NCBI GenBank assembly: GCA_021325375.1
Contig: JAJPHG010000025.1
Span: 1 to 64,000, forward strand
Length of the DNA: 64,000 bases
Direction of reading: 5' to 3'
Source: Alphaproteobacteria bacterium
GTDB lineage: Bacteria; Pseudomonadota; Alphaproteobacteria; Micropepsales; Micropepsaceae
In this document: positions 17,065 through 25,307 of the stretch, in pieces
Layout: the number at the start of each line of letters is the position of its first letter
Numbering within the stretch: position 1 is the first letter of the stretch
Position numbers and translations under genes: made by a program
The notes under the pieces: generated by a model
Told to the model about the DNA's origin: nothing
The model's database searches: none
Seen by the model: only the letters and a program-made list of their open reading frames with translations

Positions 17065-17859
17065 ATGCGCCAGTATCACGACCTCATGGAACGCGTGCTG
17101 AAAAGCGGCGTGGAGAAGCGCGACCGCACGGGCACGGGAACGCTGTCGGTCTTCGGCCATCAGATGCGCTTCGACCTCGGCCAAGGCTTTCCGATGGTCA
17201 CGACCAAGAAGCTGTTCCTGAAGGCCATCGTCTACGAGCTTCTCTGGTTCCTGAAGGGCGACACCAATGTGCGCTATCTGCAGGAGCACGGTGTCGGCAT
17301 CTGGGACGAATGGGCGGACGCCGCGGGCGAGCTGGGGCCCGTCTACGGCCATCAGTGGCGCTCCTGGCCCGACGGCCATGGCGGCTCGATCGATCAGATC
17401 GCGAACCTCATAGCCGACATCAAGCGCAACCCGGATTCGCGCAGGCTCATGGTCACGGCGTGGAACCCGGCGGACGTGCCGAAGATGGCGCTGCCGCCCT
17501 GCCACTGCCTGTTCCAGTTCTATGTCGCGAGCGGCAAGCTGTCCTGCCAGCTCTATCAGCGCTCGGCGGACATTTTCCTAGGGGTGCCGTTCAACATCGC
17601 GAGCTACGCGCTGCTCACGGTGATGGTGGCGCAGGTGACGGGCCTCGAGCCGGGCGAGTTCGTGCACACTTTCGGAGACGCGCATCTCTATCTCAACCAT
17701 CTCGACCAGGCGCGCGAGCAGCTGTCGCGCCGGCCCTATTCGCTGCCCACCATGCGCATCAATCCGGACATCAAGGACATTTTCGGGTTCAGATACGAGG
17801 ATTTCAGACTGGAGAACTACCAGGCCCATCCGCACATCAAGGCGGAAGTGGCGGTGTGA
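17065..17859 (+). CDS. thyA: Thymidylate synthase
   Basis: This 264-residue protein is the standard ThyA length. It has the N-terminal [21 protein letters not shown], the catalytic cysteine in [32 protein letters not shown] and the C-terminal [10 protein letters not shown]. It makes dTMP from dUMP using methylene-tetrahydrofolate, yielding dihydrofolate that FolA, encoded 1.2 kb downstream, recycles. It is followed by a bidirectional-looking terminator shared with the convergent gene. Confidence 0.98.
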   Translation: MRQYHDLMERVLKSGVEKRDRTGTGTLSVFGHQMRFDLGQGFPMVTTKKLFLKAIVYELLWFLKGDTNVRYLQEHGVGIWDEWADAAGELGPVYGHQWRSWPDGHGGSIDQIANLIADIKRNPDSRRLMVTAWNPADVPKMALPPCHCLFQFYVASGKLSCQLYQRSADIFLGVPFNIASYALLTVMVAQVTGLEPGEFVHTFGDAHLYLNHLDQAREQLSRRPYSLPTMRINPDIKDIFGFRYEDFRLENYQAHPHIKAEVAV

Positions 17860-17865
17860 AAAGCA

Positions 17866-17892
17866 AAATCCCGGGACGGCGTCCCGGGATTT
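17866..17892. terminator. Bidirectional terminator between thyA and the RcnB-like gene
   Basis: A perfect 12-bp stem, aaatcccgggac/gtcccgggattt, with a 3-base loop lies between two convergent genes. A-rich sequence on one side and T on the other allow it to end transcription in both directions. Confidence 0.8.
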
Positions 17893-17915
17893 CGCTCAAG
17901 CCCCGCGCGTAAGGC

Positions 17916-18491
17916 TTAGTCGAACAGGCCATACTCGACGCGGATGACCTCGCCCGTGTCAACGTCGATGAGCAGCGCATCGTCGCCGTAGCGCACCCAT
18001 TCATAGCCGTCCCAAGGCGCCATCAGGCCATAGGCGCCGAAGTCGACGATGAAGAATTCCGGCGCGAAGAAAGCGCGCGGCAGCCTTTCGCCATAGGTCC
18101 AACGGTGCGGATACCAGCCCGGCGGCCTCACATAGGCAGCGATGTGGAAGTGGCGCGGCGCGGTGATGTTGGCGCGGAACTTCATCACCGTCGTCTTGTC
18201 GACCGTCTTGTGGACGGTGACGTTCTTGTTCACGTCGACGTTCTTGTGCACGTCGACATTGCGGTTCTTGTCGCGGTCCGGCCCGTTGTTGTCGCCGGGA
18301 CCTTGCATCGCGCCGCCTGGGCCGTTCGTGCGATCGCCGCCGCGATCGGGTTTATCGCCCTGGTCCGGCTTGTCGTTGCCGGGATTGGCGCGATCTTCCT
18401 GCTTGGGCTTGTCGTTCTGGTCCTGCGCCATGGCGACAGGCGCGCTCAAAAGCGCCGCCAGCGCGGCCGCGGATAAAAGCACTTTCTTCAT
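17916..18491 (-). CDS. RcnB-like periplasmic protein with low-complexity linker
   Basis: The 191-residue protein has a clear signal peptide (MKKVLLSAAALAALLSAPVAMA). A charged Asp/Lys/Gly-rich region (about 23-75) follows, then KNVDV/KNVTV short repeats, then a C-terminal RcnB-like domain (YVRPPGWYPHRWTYGERLP ... YEWVRYGDDALLIDVDTGEV). RcnB proteins influence nickel/cobalt homeostasis in enterobacteria; in alphaproteobacteria the family is large and mostly uncharacterised, so metal handling is only a suggestion. Confidence 0.8.
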   Translation of the reverse strand: MKKVLLSAAALAALLSAPVAMAQDQNDKPKQEDRANPGNDKPDQGDKPDRGGDRTNGPGGAMQGPGDNNGPDRDKNRNVDVHKNVDVNKNVTVHKTVDKTTVMKFRANITAPRHFHIAAYVRPPGWYPHRWTYGERLPRAFFAPEFFIVDFGAYGLMAPWDGYEWVRYGDDALLIDVDTGEVIRVEYGLFD

Positions 18492-18606
18492 ATGAAAACT
18501 CCTTTTTCAGCGGTGTTAACGATTTGAGCGCCCGGCGGTTCCCGCGCCCGGCGTGACGCGAGCGCGATCCATGGCCTATCCTGCTGAAAATTTGGGGTGA
18601 ATCGGG

Positions 18607-19089
18607 ATGACGGTTTTTTCCATCAGGCAGGCCGTGCCGGGCGACGAGGTGACCATCGTTGCACTTCTTCATGCACTTGCCGAATACGAGCACCTGCTCG
18701 AGCGCTTCCGCATCACGCCGGACGTCGTGCGCCGCGACTACTTTTGCGACAATCCGCCGATCTTCTGCGACCTCCTGTTCGAGGGCGAACGGCCCGCCGG
18801 CATCGCGACGTGGTACTGGACCTATGGCAGCTTCGCGGCGGCCAGGAAGATCTATCTCGCCGATCTTTTCGTGCCGCCGGACTTCCGCGGCCGGCACTAC
18901 GGCCAGGCCCTGATCGGCAACCTCGCGCGGCGCGTGCTGGAGCGGGGCGGCATCGGCATCGACTGGGAGGTGCTCGACTGGAACAAGCCGTCGATCGATT
19001 TCTACGACAGCCTCGGCGCCGCGGCGATCCATAACTGGAACGCCTACAGGCTCAGCGGCGAGGCGCTCGCACAGGCGGCGCGGCGTTGA
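18607..19089 (+). CDS. GNAT acetyltransferase, diamine/thialysine type
   Basis: This 160-residue GNAT protein contains IYLADLFVPPDFRGRHYGQAL (acetyl-CoA binding) and WEVLDWNKPSIDFYDSLGA. The second block closely resembles the C-terminal part of spermidine/spermine and thialysine N-acetyltransferases. A small amine is the likeliest substrate. The stop overlaps the TTG start of folA by 4 bases, so the two may be co-translated. Confidence 0.85.
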   Translation: MTVFSIRQAVPGDEVTIVALLHALAEYEHLLERFRITPDVVRRDYFCDNPPIFCDLLFEGERPAGIATWYWTYGSFAAARKIYLADLFVPPDFRGRHYGQALIGNLARRVLERGGIGIDWEVLDWNKPSIDFYDSLGAAAIHNWNAYRLSGEALAQAARR

Positions 19090-19598
19090 GCGCGATCTCC
19101 CTCGTCGTCGCGATGGCGGACAACGGCGTCATCGGAAAGGACGGCGCGCTTCCCTGGCGCATCGCCGACGACATGCGCCGCTTCAGGGCGCTGACGGTGG
19201 GCAAGCCGTGCGTCATGGGCCGCGGGACCTGGGAGAGCTTACCTAAGAAACCCCTGCCGGGCCGCGCCAACATCGTCGTCACGCGCGACAGGGAATTCCA
19301 TGCCGAGGGCGCCATCGTCGTTCATTCCCTCGACGAAGCCATCGCGCGTGCGGGCGAGGTGCCCGAGATCTGCGTCATCGGTGGCGCCGAGATCTATCGC
19401 GCCGCGCTGCCGCACGCGACGCTCGTCCACCTGACGCAGGTGCACGGCAATGTCGAAGGCGACACGCGCATGCCGCTCTTCGACCGAAGCACATGGCGCG
19501 AGACGGCGCGCGAGGACCATCAAACGCCCGAAGGCCTGCGCTACAGCTACGTCACCCTCGAGCGGGACTTGCGCGCGCACGCGGCTGGGCTAGCCTGA
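19086..19598 (+). CDS. folA: Dihydrofolate reductase
   Basis: This 170-residue DHFR shows ISLVVAMADNGVIGKDGALPWRIADDMRRF (substrate and NADPH site including the Asp of helix B), GRGTWESLPKKPLPGR and ICVIGGAEIYRAAL. It reduces dihydrofolate to tetrahydrofolate, completing the cycle with ThyA. The start is TTG at 19086, overlapping the stop of the acetyltransferase gene; it gives exactly the expected N-terminus. Confidence 0.96.
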   Translation: MSAISLVVAMADNGVIGKDGALPWRIADDMRRFRALTVGKPCVMGRGTWESLPKKPLPGRANIVVTRDREFHAEGAIVVHSLDEAIARAGEVPEICVIGGAEIYRAALPHATLVHLTQVHGNVEGDTRMPLFDRSTWRETAREDHQTPEGLRYSYVTLERDLRAHAAGLA

Positions 19599-19623
19599 CG
19601 CCGATAGAAATCGGGGAAACGCC

Positions 19624-20538
19624 ATGACGCTTCGCGAACTCGCCACGGGGTTGAGGTTTCCGGAAGGTCCCGTCGCGATGGACGACGGCTCGGTCGTCGT
19701 GGTGGAGATGGGCGCGGGGCGCATCACGCGCGTCAAGCCCGACGGCAAGACGCAGACCGTGGCGGCACCCGGCGGCGGCCCCAACGGGCTGGCGATCGGG
19801 CCCGACGGCTCTCTCTATTGCTGCAACAATGGCGGCAATTTCGAGATCCACGAGCGCGACGGGCTGATGATCCCGGGCCACACCCCGCCGTCGCACAAGG
19901 GCGGACGCATCGAGCGCATCGATCCGGCAAGCGGCAAGGTCGAGGTCCTCTACACGTCCTGTGACGGCGAGAACCTGCAGGCGCCGAACGATCTGGTGTT
20001 CGACCAACAGGGCGGCTTCTGGTTCACCGATCACGGCAGCACGAACGACAAGTATCGCACGCACGGCGCGCTCTATTATGCGCAGGCCGACGGCTCGAAG
20101 ATCACCAAGGTCCTGCGCGAGCTGCTGTCGCCGAACGGCGTGGGCATGTCGCCCGACTACAAGACGGTGCACTACGCCGAGACGTTCCCGGGACGGCTTT
20201 GGAGCCTGCCGCTGTCGGCGCCGGGCACGGCGCTGCCGCCGAGCGGCTTCACGCCGGCGAATTTCGAGGGCGCCTATCCGGGGCTCGGCTATTTCGACTC
20301 GCTCGGCGTGCAGGAAGACGGCGGGGTATGCGTGGCGACGATCCTGGCCGGCGGCATCTCGACCTTCTGGCCCGACACGAAGAAATTCGAGCACACGCCG
20401 CTCCCCGATCTGATCGTCACCAACATCTGCTGGGGGGACAAAGACATGCGCACGGCGTTCGTCACGATGTCGTCGACGGGAAAGCTTGCGGCGATGGAAT
20501 GGCGCTCGCCGGGACTTCGGCTTGCGTACAATGCGTGA
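19624..20538 (+). CDS. SMP-30/gluconolactonase-family protein
   Basis: This 304-residue six-bladed beta-propeller type protein has FPEGPVAMDDGSVVVVEMGAG at the N-terminus (the metal-binding Glu), GGGPNGLAIGPDGSLYCCNNGG, NDLVFDQQGGFWFTDHG and LLSPNGVGMSPDYKTVHYAET. The family hydrolyses sugar lactones with a divalent metal. No signal peptide is seen. No sugar-catabolic neighbours are present, so the physiological substrate is open. Confidence 0.9.
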   Translation: MTLRELATGLRFPEGPVAMDDGSVVVVEMGAGRITRVKPDGKTQTVAAPGGGPNGLAIGPDGSLYCCNNGGNFEIHERDGLMIPGHTPPSHKGGRIERIDPASGKVEVLYTSCDGENLQAPNDLVFDQQGGFWFTDHGSTNDKYRTHGALYYAQADGSKITKVLRELLSPNGVGMSPDYKTVHYAETFPGRLWSLPLSAPGTALPPSGFTPANFEGAYPGLGYFDSLGVQEDGGVCVATILAGGISTFWPDTKKFEHTPLPDLIVTNICWGDKDMRTAFVTMSSTGKLAAMEWRSPGLRLAYNA

Positions 20539-20576
20539 GGCGTAAACTTCGAAACGACAGCAAGGGAGGGAATTGC

Positions 20577-20921
20577 ATGCGTGCGATTTGGATCGGTTTG
20601 GGCGCGGCTCTGCTGGCGGGCTCCGCACTCGCCGACGACAGCGTGATGGCGTCACGCTTCGGCAATACGACGATCACCAAGGATGCGTCCGGCACGGAGC
20701 GGCATGTCTATTACAAGGCCGACGGGACCTTCACCGGCAAGCAGGGCATGGTCAGCTTCGGCGGAACCTGGAAGATCAATGGCGCCATGATCTGCCTGAC
20801 CACCTCACCGGCGGTGCCGGGCCTGCCCAACCCGGCCTGCGCGCCGATCAGCGCGCACAAGGTCGGCGATAGCTGGACGGCAGGGCCTTATACGATCTCG
20901 CTGGTTGCGGGCATCCAATAG
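20577..20921 (+). CDS. Small secreted protein, tandem paralogue A
   Basis: The 114-residue protein has a signal peptide (MRAIWIGLGAALLAGSALA) and a predicted beta-rich mature part with two cysteines (MICLTTS, NPACAP). The ATG at 20577 follows gggaggg. It shares its whole layout with the gene at 21055 (GNT.T start, Y..D.T in the middle, a C...C pair, HKVGD.WT near the end). I do not recognise a named family; it may be a periplasmic binding or stress protein. Confidence 0.78.
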   Translation: MRAIWIGLGAALLAGSALADDSVMASRFGNTTITKDASGTERHVYYKADGTFTGKQGMVSFGGTWKINGAMICLTTSPAVPGLPNPACAPISAHKVGDSWTAGPYTISLVAGIQ

Positions 20922-20934
20922 GACGAAATCACGG

Positions 20935-20968
20935 ATCCGCTAGTGGAGAAATCCACTAGCGGATTTTT
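20935..20968 (+). terminator. Rho-independent terminator
   Basis: A perfect 12-bp stem, atccgctagtgg/ccactagcggat, with a 6-base loop is followed by tttt. It separates the two small secreted paralogues, so the second must have its own promoter. Confidence 0.9.
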
Positions 20969-21054
20969 CGCGAGCGCCGCTTGCGGGCGTTTTTTCGTTC
21001 ACCATATCCTGGGTGCGGCGGTCCTCGCCGCGCCACACTCGTGAGGGGATTTCC

Positions 21055-21423
21055 ATGAAACGCGTTGCGCTCGGCCTTCTGGCCGTCGTGCTGTCGGCTG
21101 CGGCCGCCAATGCCGATCCGTTCGCCGTCGCTTACGGCAACACCGTCACCCAGACCATGCCCGACGGCAGCAAGACCGTCATCTACGTCAATGTCGACAA
21201 GACCTGGGAACGCCACGCCGGGGACGGCAAGGTCTACAAAGGCACCTATACTTGGCAGGGCGACACCCATGCCTGCTTCACGCTCACCGATCCGGCGCCG
21301 AGCGATCCCAAGAACGCGACCAACTGCAGCGAGATCAAAGGCGATCACAAGGTCGGCGACACATGGACCGAGCCGATGGGCAACGGCCAGAACATCACCA
21401 TGACCATCACCGCGGGGCGTTGA
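21055..21423 (+). CDS. Small secreted protein, tandem paralogue B
   Basis: The 122-residue protein has a signal peptide (MKRVALGLLAVVLSAAAANA) and mature features parallel to its upstream paralogue: AYGNTVTQTMPDGSKTVIY, a Cys pair (HACFTLT, NATNCSEIKG) and DHKVGDTWTEP. I chose ATG 21055, after gaggggatttcc, over an upstream frame start. A terminator upstream means independent transcription. The family is not recognised; the retained cysteines suggest a disulphide in the periplasm. Confidence 0.8.
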   Translation: MKRVALGLLAVVLSAAAANADPFAVAYGNTVTQTMPDGSKTVIYVNVDKTWERHAGDGKVYKGTYTWQGDTHACFTLTDPAPSDPKNATNCSEIKGDHKVGDTWTEPMGNGQNITMTITAGR

Positions 21424-21426
21424 TCC

Positions 21427-22068
21427 TCAAGCCGCGGGAGCCGGCACGGCGAGATCGAACTCGATCGCAAGGCGCTGTGCCGGCCCGTCGCAGCGCCGTT
21501 CGCCGCGCGCCAGCCAGGACGGATGCAGCACGATCATGCCCGATTGCGGGCGGATGATCTCGCTCTGTCCGGCGGCGAGCCCGCCCGGCACGCGATAGGC
21601 AAGCTGCGGCGCGACCATCGCCGGCAGCGCGCCGCGCGGATCGGCAAGCTCGCATTCGCCGCCAAGCGCCTCGTCGTCCGATTTCGCATAGCCGTCGTCG
21701 ACGTAATAGATGCCCGACCAATAGGCGCCGGGCCGCGCCGCCATCTCCTGATAGTCGCCCTTCTGGCGCACGCTCGCGCAAGCCTGCACCGCCCAATCGA
21801 GCGTGACGCGCGCGCCCGTGCGCTTGGAGGTGAGGCTGTTGGCGATCTCGCGCACGACGCGCAGCAGCGTCTGGGCATGCTGCCCGCCCCAGCTCTCGAA
21901 ATCCGGCGCCGAGCGCCAGCCCTGGCCGCGCGCGCCAGCCTGCGCGCTTTGCGCCTTCTCCAGGATCAACGACCGCAGTTCCGGATTCGCTTCCGCGGCC
22001 ACGGGAAGGAAATGCACGCAGACGGGGGTCGCGAAAAGGCTGCGTATCTGGGGTTTGGGGGTGGCCAT
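21427..22068 (-). CDS. Putative 2-oxoglutarate/Fe(II) oxygenase-like protein
   Basis: The 213-residue protein resembles the TIGR02466-type putative 2OG-Fe(II) oxygenases: IRSLFATPVCVHFLP at the start, FESWGGQHAQTLL, AYWSGIYYVDDGY and SGMIVLHPSWLARGE. In the usual family a His-containing stretch precedes the SGVYY block; here it reads MAARPGAYWSGIYYV, so one expected iron ligand seems absent. It lies 4 bases downstream of the Mrp-type ATPase on the same strand and is probably co-transcribed with it. An Fe-dependent enzyme beside an Fe-S carrier is plausible, but activity is unproven. Confidence 0.65.
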   Translation of the reverse strand: MATPKPQIRSLFATPVCVHFLPVAAEANPELRSLILEKAQSAQAGARGQGWRSAPDFESWGGQHAQTLLRVVREIANSLTSKRTGARVTLDWAVQACASVRQKGDYQEMAARPGAYWSGIYYVDDGYAKSDDEALGGECELADPRGALPAMVAPQLAYRVPGGLAAGQSEIIRPQSGMIVLHPSWLARGERRCDGPAQRLAIEFDLAVPAPAA

Positions 22069-22072
22069 GATT

Positions 22073-23158
22073 CTATTCCAGCACGATTCTCGGCGCCGCG
22101 TGCAAGGGCGCCTTCAAACTCTTCGCAACTTCTTCCGCAACCCTGAAATAAGCCTTAGCTTCGGCGCTTTCCGGCGCCTGCGCAACCACGGGCGTGCCGG
22201 CATCGGACATCTCGCGGATCGTGCCCACCAGCGGGATCTCGCCCAGGAACGCGGCTCCCATCCTTGTCGCCGTCGCTCGCGCGCCGCCATGGCCGAAGAT
22301 ATGGCTCTCATGTCCGCAATTGGGACAGACATAGACGCTCATGTTCTCGACGAGCCCCAGGATCGGCACCTTGATCTTCTCGAACATCGCGATCGCCTTG
22401 CGCGCGTCGATGAGCGCCAGGTCCTGCGGCGTCGACACGATCACAGCACCCTTCAGCGGCACGCGCTGCGCAATGGTGAGCTGCGCATCGCCCGTGCCCG
22501 GCGGCATGTCGACGACGAGCACGTCGAGCGGCGACCACGAGACGTCGTTCATCATCTGGGTCAGCGCGCTCTGCACCATCGGCCCGCGCCAGATCATCGG
22601 CGTGTCCTCGTCGACCAGGAAGCCGATGGACATGGTCTTGATGCCGAACTTCTCGATTGGGAGGAGCTTGTGGTTCGCGGCCTGGCCGGGCTTCTCGCGG
22701 ATCGCAAGCAGGCGCGGCACCGACGGTCCATAGATGTCGGCGTCGAGAAGCCCCACTTTCAGGCCTGCCTGCGAAAGACCGATCGCGAGGTTCACGGCGA
22801 CCGTGGATTTTCCCACGCCGCCCTTGCCGCTCGCCACCGCGATGATCGACTCCACGCCCGCGACGCCGGAGGGCTGAGGCGCCGCCGCGACGCGCGGCGT
22901 GTCCGGGGCCTTGCCCTGATGCGCGGTGAGCACCACGGTCGCGGACAGGACGCCGGGCAGCGCCGCGACCGCCTCTTCGCATTGTTTGCGCAACGGCTCG
23001 GCGCCGCGGCCGCGCTCGGGCGCGACCTCGAGCGCGAAGCCGACATTGCCGTTCTTGACGACGAGCCCCTCCACCATGCCGGCGGCGGCGACGCTCTTGC
23101 CGCTCGCCGGGTCGACGACCTGCTCCAGCGCCTTCAAGACTTCTTCGCGTGTGACCAT
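22073..23158 (-). CDS. Mrp/NBP35-type Fe-S carrier ATPase (ApbC)
   Basis: This 361-residue P-loop NTPase has an N-terminal MIP18-like domain (VTREEVLKALEQVVDPASGK), the deviant Walker A SGKGGVGKSTVAVNLA (about 105-120), DADIYGPSVPRLL, DMPPGTGDAQLT and the CPNCGH cluster-binding pair. Members carry and transfer Fe-S clusters to apo-proteins in the cytoplasm. I chose ATG 23158; the frame extends to 23218 but the extra residues do not match the family. Confidence 0.93.
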   Translation of the reverse strand: MVTREEVLKALEQVVDPASGKSVAAAGMVEGLVVKNGNVGFALEVAPERGRGAEPLRKQCEEAVAALPGVLSATVVLTAHQGKAPDTPRVAAAPQPSGVAGVESIIAVASGKGGVGKSTVAVNLAIGLSQAGLKVGLLDADIYGPSVPRLLAIREKPGQAANHKLLPIEKFGIKTMSIGFLVDEDTPMIWRGPMVQSALTQMMNDVSWSPLDVLVVDMPPGTGDAQLTIAQRVPLKGAVIVSTPQDLALIDARKAIAMFEKIKVPILGLVENMSVYVCPNCGHESHIFGHGGARATATRMGAAFLGEIPLVGTIREMSDAGTPVVAQAPESAEAKAYFRVAEEVAKSLKAPLHAAPRIVLE

Positions 23159-23250
23159 CTTCGTTCCCGCGAGGGCCTTCGTTGCGCCCAGCATCCGTTG
23201 CACATATAACCGCCACACCTTGGGAAACCAAGGAAACGAAGGCTGATAAG

Positions 23251-24420
23251 ATGCCCTGGAGCAATCAAGGCGGCACGAACGAGAACGGTTCGCAGTCTCC
23301 GCGCGGGCCCTGGGGCCATTCGCCGTCCGGCAGCGGCAGCACGCCGCCGGGGCTGGAGGACTATCTGCGCCGCGGCGTGGGCAGGCTGCGCGCGATCCTT
23401 CCCCGTCCGGTGTTCACCCGCCGCTCGCTCGCCCTTATCGGCTCGGCGGCGCTGGTGCTGTGGCTTTTCAGCGGTATCTATTTCGTCAACGCAGGCTCGC
23501 AATGCATCGTGCTGCGTTTCGGCGCGGTCAGCAGGATCACGGGTCCGGGCGCGCATTTCCATCTGCCCTGGCCGATCGAGGTCGCCTACAAGTCGAACAT
23601 CGACAAGGCCAACTGGGTCAATGTCGGGTTCCAGGCCGAGGAGGATTCTTCGCAAAGTCCGAGCGATGTGCCTGAGGAAAGCCACATGCTCACCGCCGAC
23701 GGGAACATCGTCGACGTGAACTTCACGGTCTACTGGCGGATCGTGGACATGCCGGCCTATCTCTTCAACGTGCCGCATGCGCAGGAAAGCACGATCAAGG
23801 CGGTCGCCGAAAGCGCCATGCGCGAGGTCGTGAGCCAGAGCCGGTTCGAGCGCATCCAGACCGTCGATCGCGGCAAGATCCAATCGCGCGTCCGCGACAT
23901 GATGCAGAAGATCGTCGATGGCTATCGCCTGGGCATCCGGATCACCGGCGTCAAGCTGCTCAAGACCGATTTCCCCGCCGAGGCGATCGGCACCGGTCAC
24001 GAAATGCAGGAGGCGCGCGCGGAAGGCGAACGCCTGCGCAACGAGGCCGAGCAATCCGCCGGCACGCTCATCCCCAAGGCGCGAGGCGAGGCCGACCGCA
24101 TCGTCGAGGACGCGCAAGCCTATCGCCAGAAGACGATCGCCGAGGCCGGCGGCGAGGCCCAGCGGTTCCTGGCGATCCTGGCCGAGTACAGGAAGGCGCC
24201 CGACGTCACGCGCAGACGCATCTATCTGGAGACGATGAGCCGGATCCTGGGGCCGGTGAACAAGGTGATCGTCGACGGCGGCGTCAAAGGCGCCGTCGCG
24301 AATTTCCAGCTTCCGCCGCTGCAGAAAGCAGCACCCCAGCCGGCGCAAGCCGCGCACCCCAGTCCGGCGCCGCCTGTGCCCGCCGATCCGGACGCGGCAC
24401 CGAGCGGAGGCATCCAATGA
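23251..24420 (+). CDS. hflK: Membrane protease regulator HflK
   Basis: The 389-residue protein has the typical glycine-rich cytoplasmic N-terminus (MPWSNQGGTNENGSQSPRGP), one membrane segment (LALIGSAALVLWLFSGIYFV, about 75-95), an SPFH/prohibitin domain and a charged coiled coil (EARAEGERLRNEAEQSAG). HflK and HflC form a cage around FtsH and tune its proteolysis of membrane proteins. The stop overlaps the hflC ATG in ATGA. The ATG at 23251 fits the family N-terminus. Confidence 0.95.
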   Translation: MPWSNQGGTNENGSQSPRGPWGHSPSGSGSTPPGLEDYLRRGVGRLRAILPRPVFTRRSLALIGSAALVLWLFSGIYFVNAGSQCIVLRFGAVSRITGPGAHFHLPWPIEVAYKSNIDKANWVNVGFQAEEDSSQSPSDVPEESHMLTADGNIVDVNFTVYWRIVDMPAYLFNVPHAQESTIKAVAESAMREVVSQSRFERIQTVDRGKIQSRVRDMMQKIVDGYRLGIRITGVKLLKTDFPAEAIGTGHEMQEARAEGERLRNEAEQSAGTLIPKARGEADRIVEDAQAYRQKTIAEAGGEAQRFLAILAEYRKAPDVTRRRIYLETMSRILGPVNKVIVDGGVKGAVANFQLPPLQKAAPQPAQAAHPSPAPPVPADPDAAPSGGIQ

Positions 24421-25307
24421 GAAGCTGGCCGGGCATGGTCATCGCGATCGTGGCCGCCATCGTGCTGGTCGCCGTCATCTCCTGCGTCTACACGATCTAT
24501 CCGACCGACCAGGTGCTGCTCACACGGCTGGGCGCGCCGGAAGCGGTGATCACCGAGCCCGGGCTGCACTTCAAGGTCCCGTTCGTGCAATACGCCAACT
24601 TCATGCCGCGCCACCTGCTGACGCTCGAAGCCGCGAGCGAGGAGGTCATCGCCGCGGACAACAAGCGGCTGGAGGTCACCGCCTTCGCGCATTGGCGCAT
24701 CGTCGATCCGCTCAAATTCTATCAATCGGTGCCCAATGGCGACACCGATCACGCGGGCACGCTGCTCGAGCCGATCCTGTCCTCGAGCATCCGCGGCGTG
24801 CTCGGGTCCGAGACCTTCGCCGCCGCCTTTTCGCAGAAGCGCGAGCGGCTCATGACGGCCGTCCGAGACGTGATGAACCAGGAGACCGCCAGCTTCGGCG
24901 TGGTCATCGCCGATGTGCGCATCCGCCGCGCCGATCTGCCGACCGCCAACGACGAGGCGATCTACCGGCGCATGCAGAAGGAACGCGAGCGCGAGGCCGC
25001 CGGATTCCGTGCCGAGAGCGATGAGGCCGCGCAGCGCGTGAAGGCGCGTGCCGAGCACGATCGCACCGTGATACTGGCGGAGGCTACGCGCCAGGCCGAA
25101 ATCCTGCGCGGCGAGGGCGACGCTGAGAAGGCGCGCATCCTCGCCGAGGCCTATGGCCAGGATCCCGACTTCTTCGCTTTCTATCGTTCGATGCAGGCCT
25201 ATCAGGACGCGCTCCGGGGCGACACCACGACCCTGGTGCTGACGCCCGACGGCGAGTTCTTCAAATATCTCGGCGGCGGCGGAGTTACGGGGCGGAAGAA
25301 GAAATAG
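24417..25307 (+). CDS. hflC: Membrane protease regulator HflC
   Basis: The 296-residue SPFH protein has one N-terminal membrane segment (MVIAIVAAIVLVAVISCVYTIYPTDQVLL), then FKVPFVQYANFMPRHLLTLE and the C-terminal coiled coil with REREAAGFRAESDEAAQRVKA. It works with HflK on FtsH. The 4-base overlap with hflK indicates translational coupling. In related genomes hflKC is followed directly by a degP-type protease; here an opposing GLUG-repeat gene lies between them. Confidence 0.95.
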   Translation: MRSWPGMVIAIVAAIVLVAVISCVYTIYPTDQVLLTRLGAPEAVITEPGLHFKVPFVQYANFMPRHLLTLEAASEEVIAADNKRLEVTAFAHWRIVDPLKFYQSVPNGDTDHAGTLLEPILSSSIRGVLGSETFAAAFSQKRERLMTAVRDVMNQETASFGVVIADVRIRRADLPTANDEAIYRRMQKEREREAAGFRAESDEAAQRVKARAEHDRTVILAEATRQAEILRGEGDAEKARILAEAYGQDPDFFAFYRSMQAYQDALRGDTTTLVLTPDGEFFKYLGGGGVTGRKKK

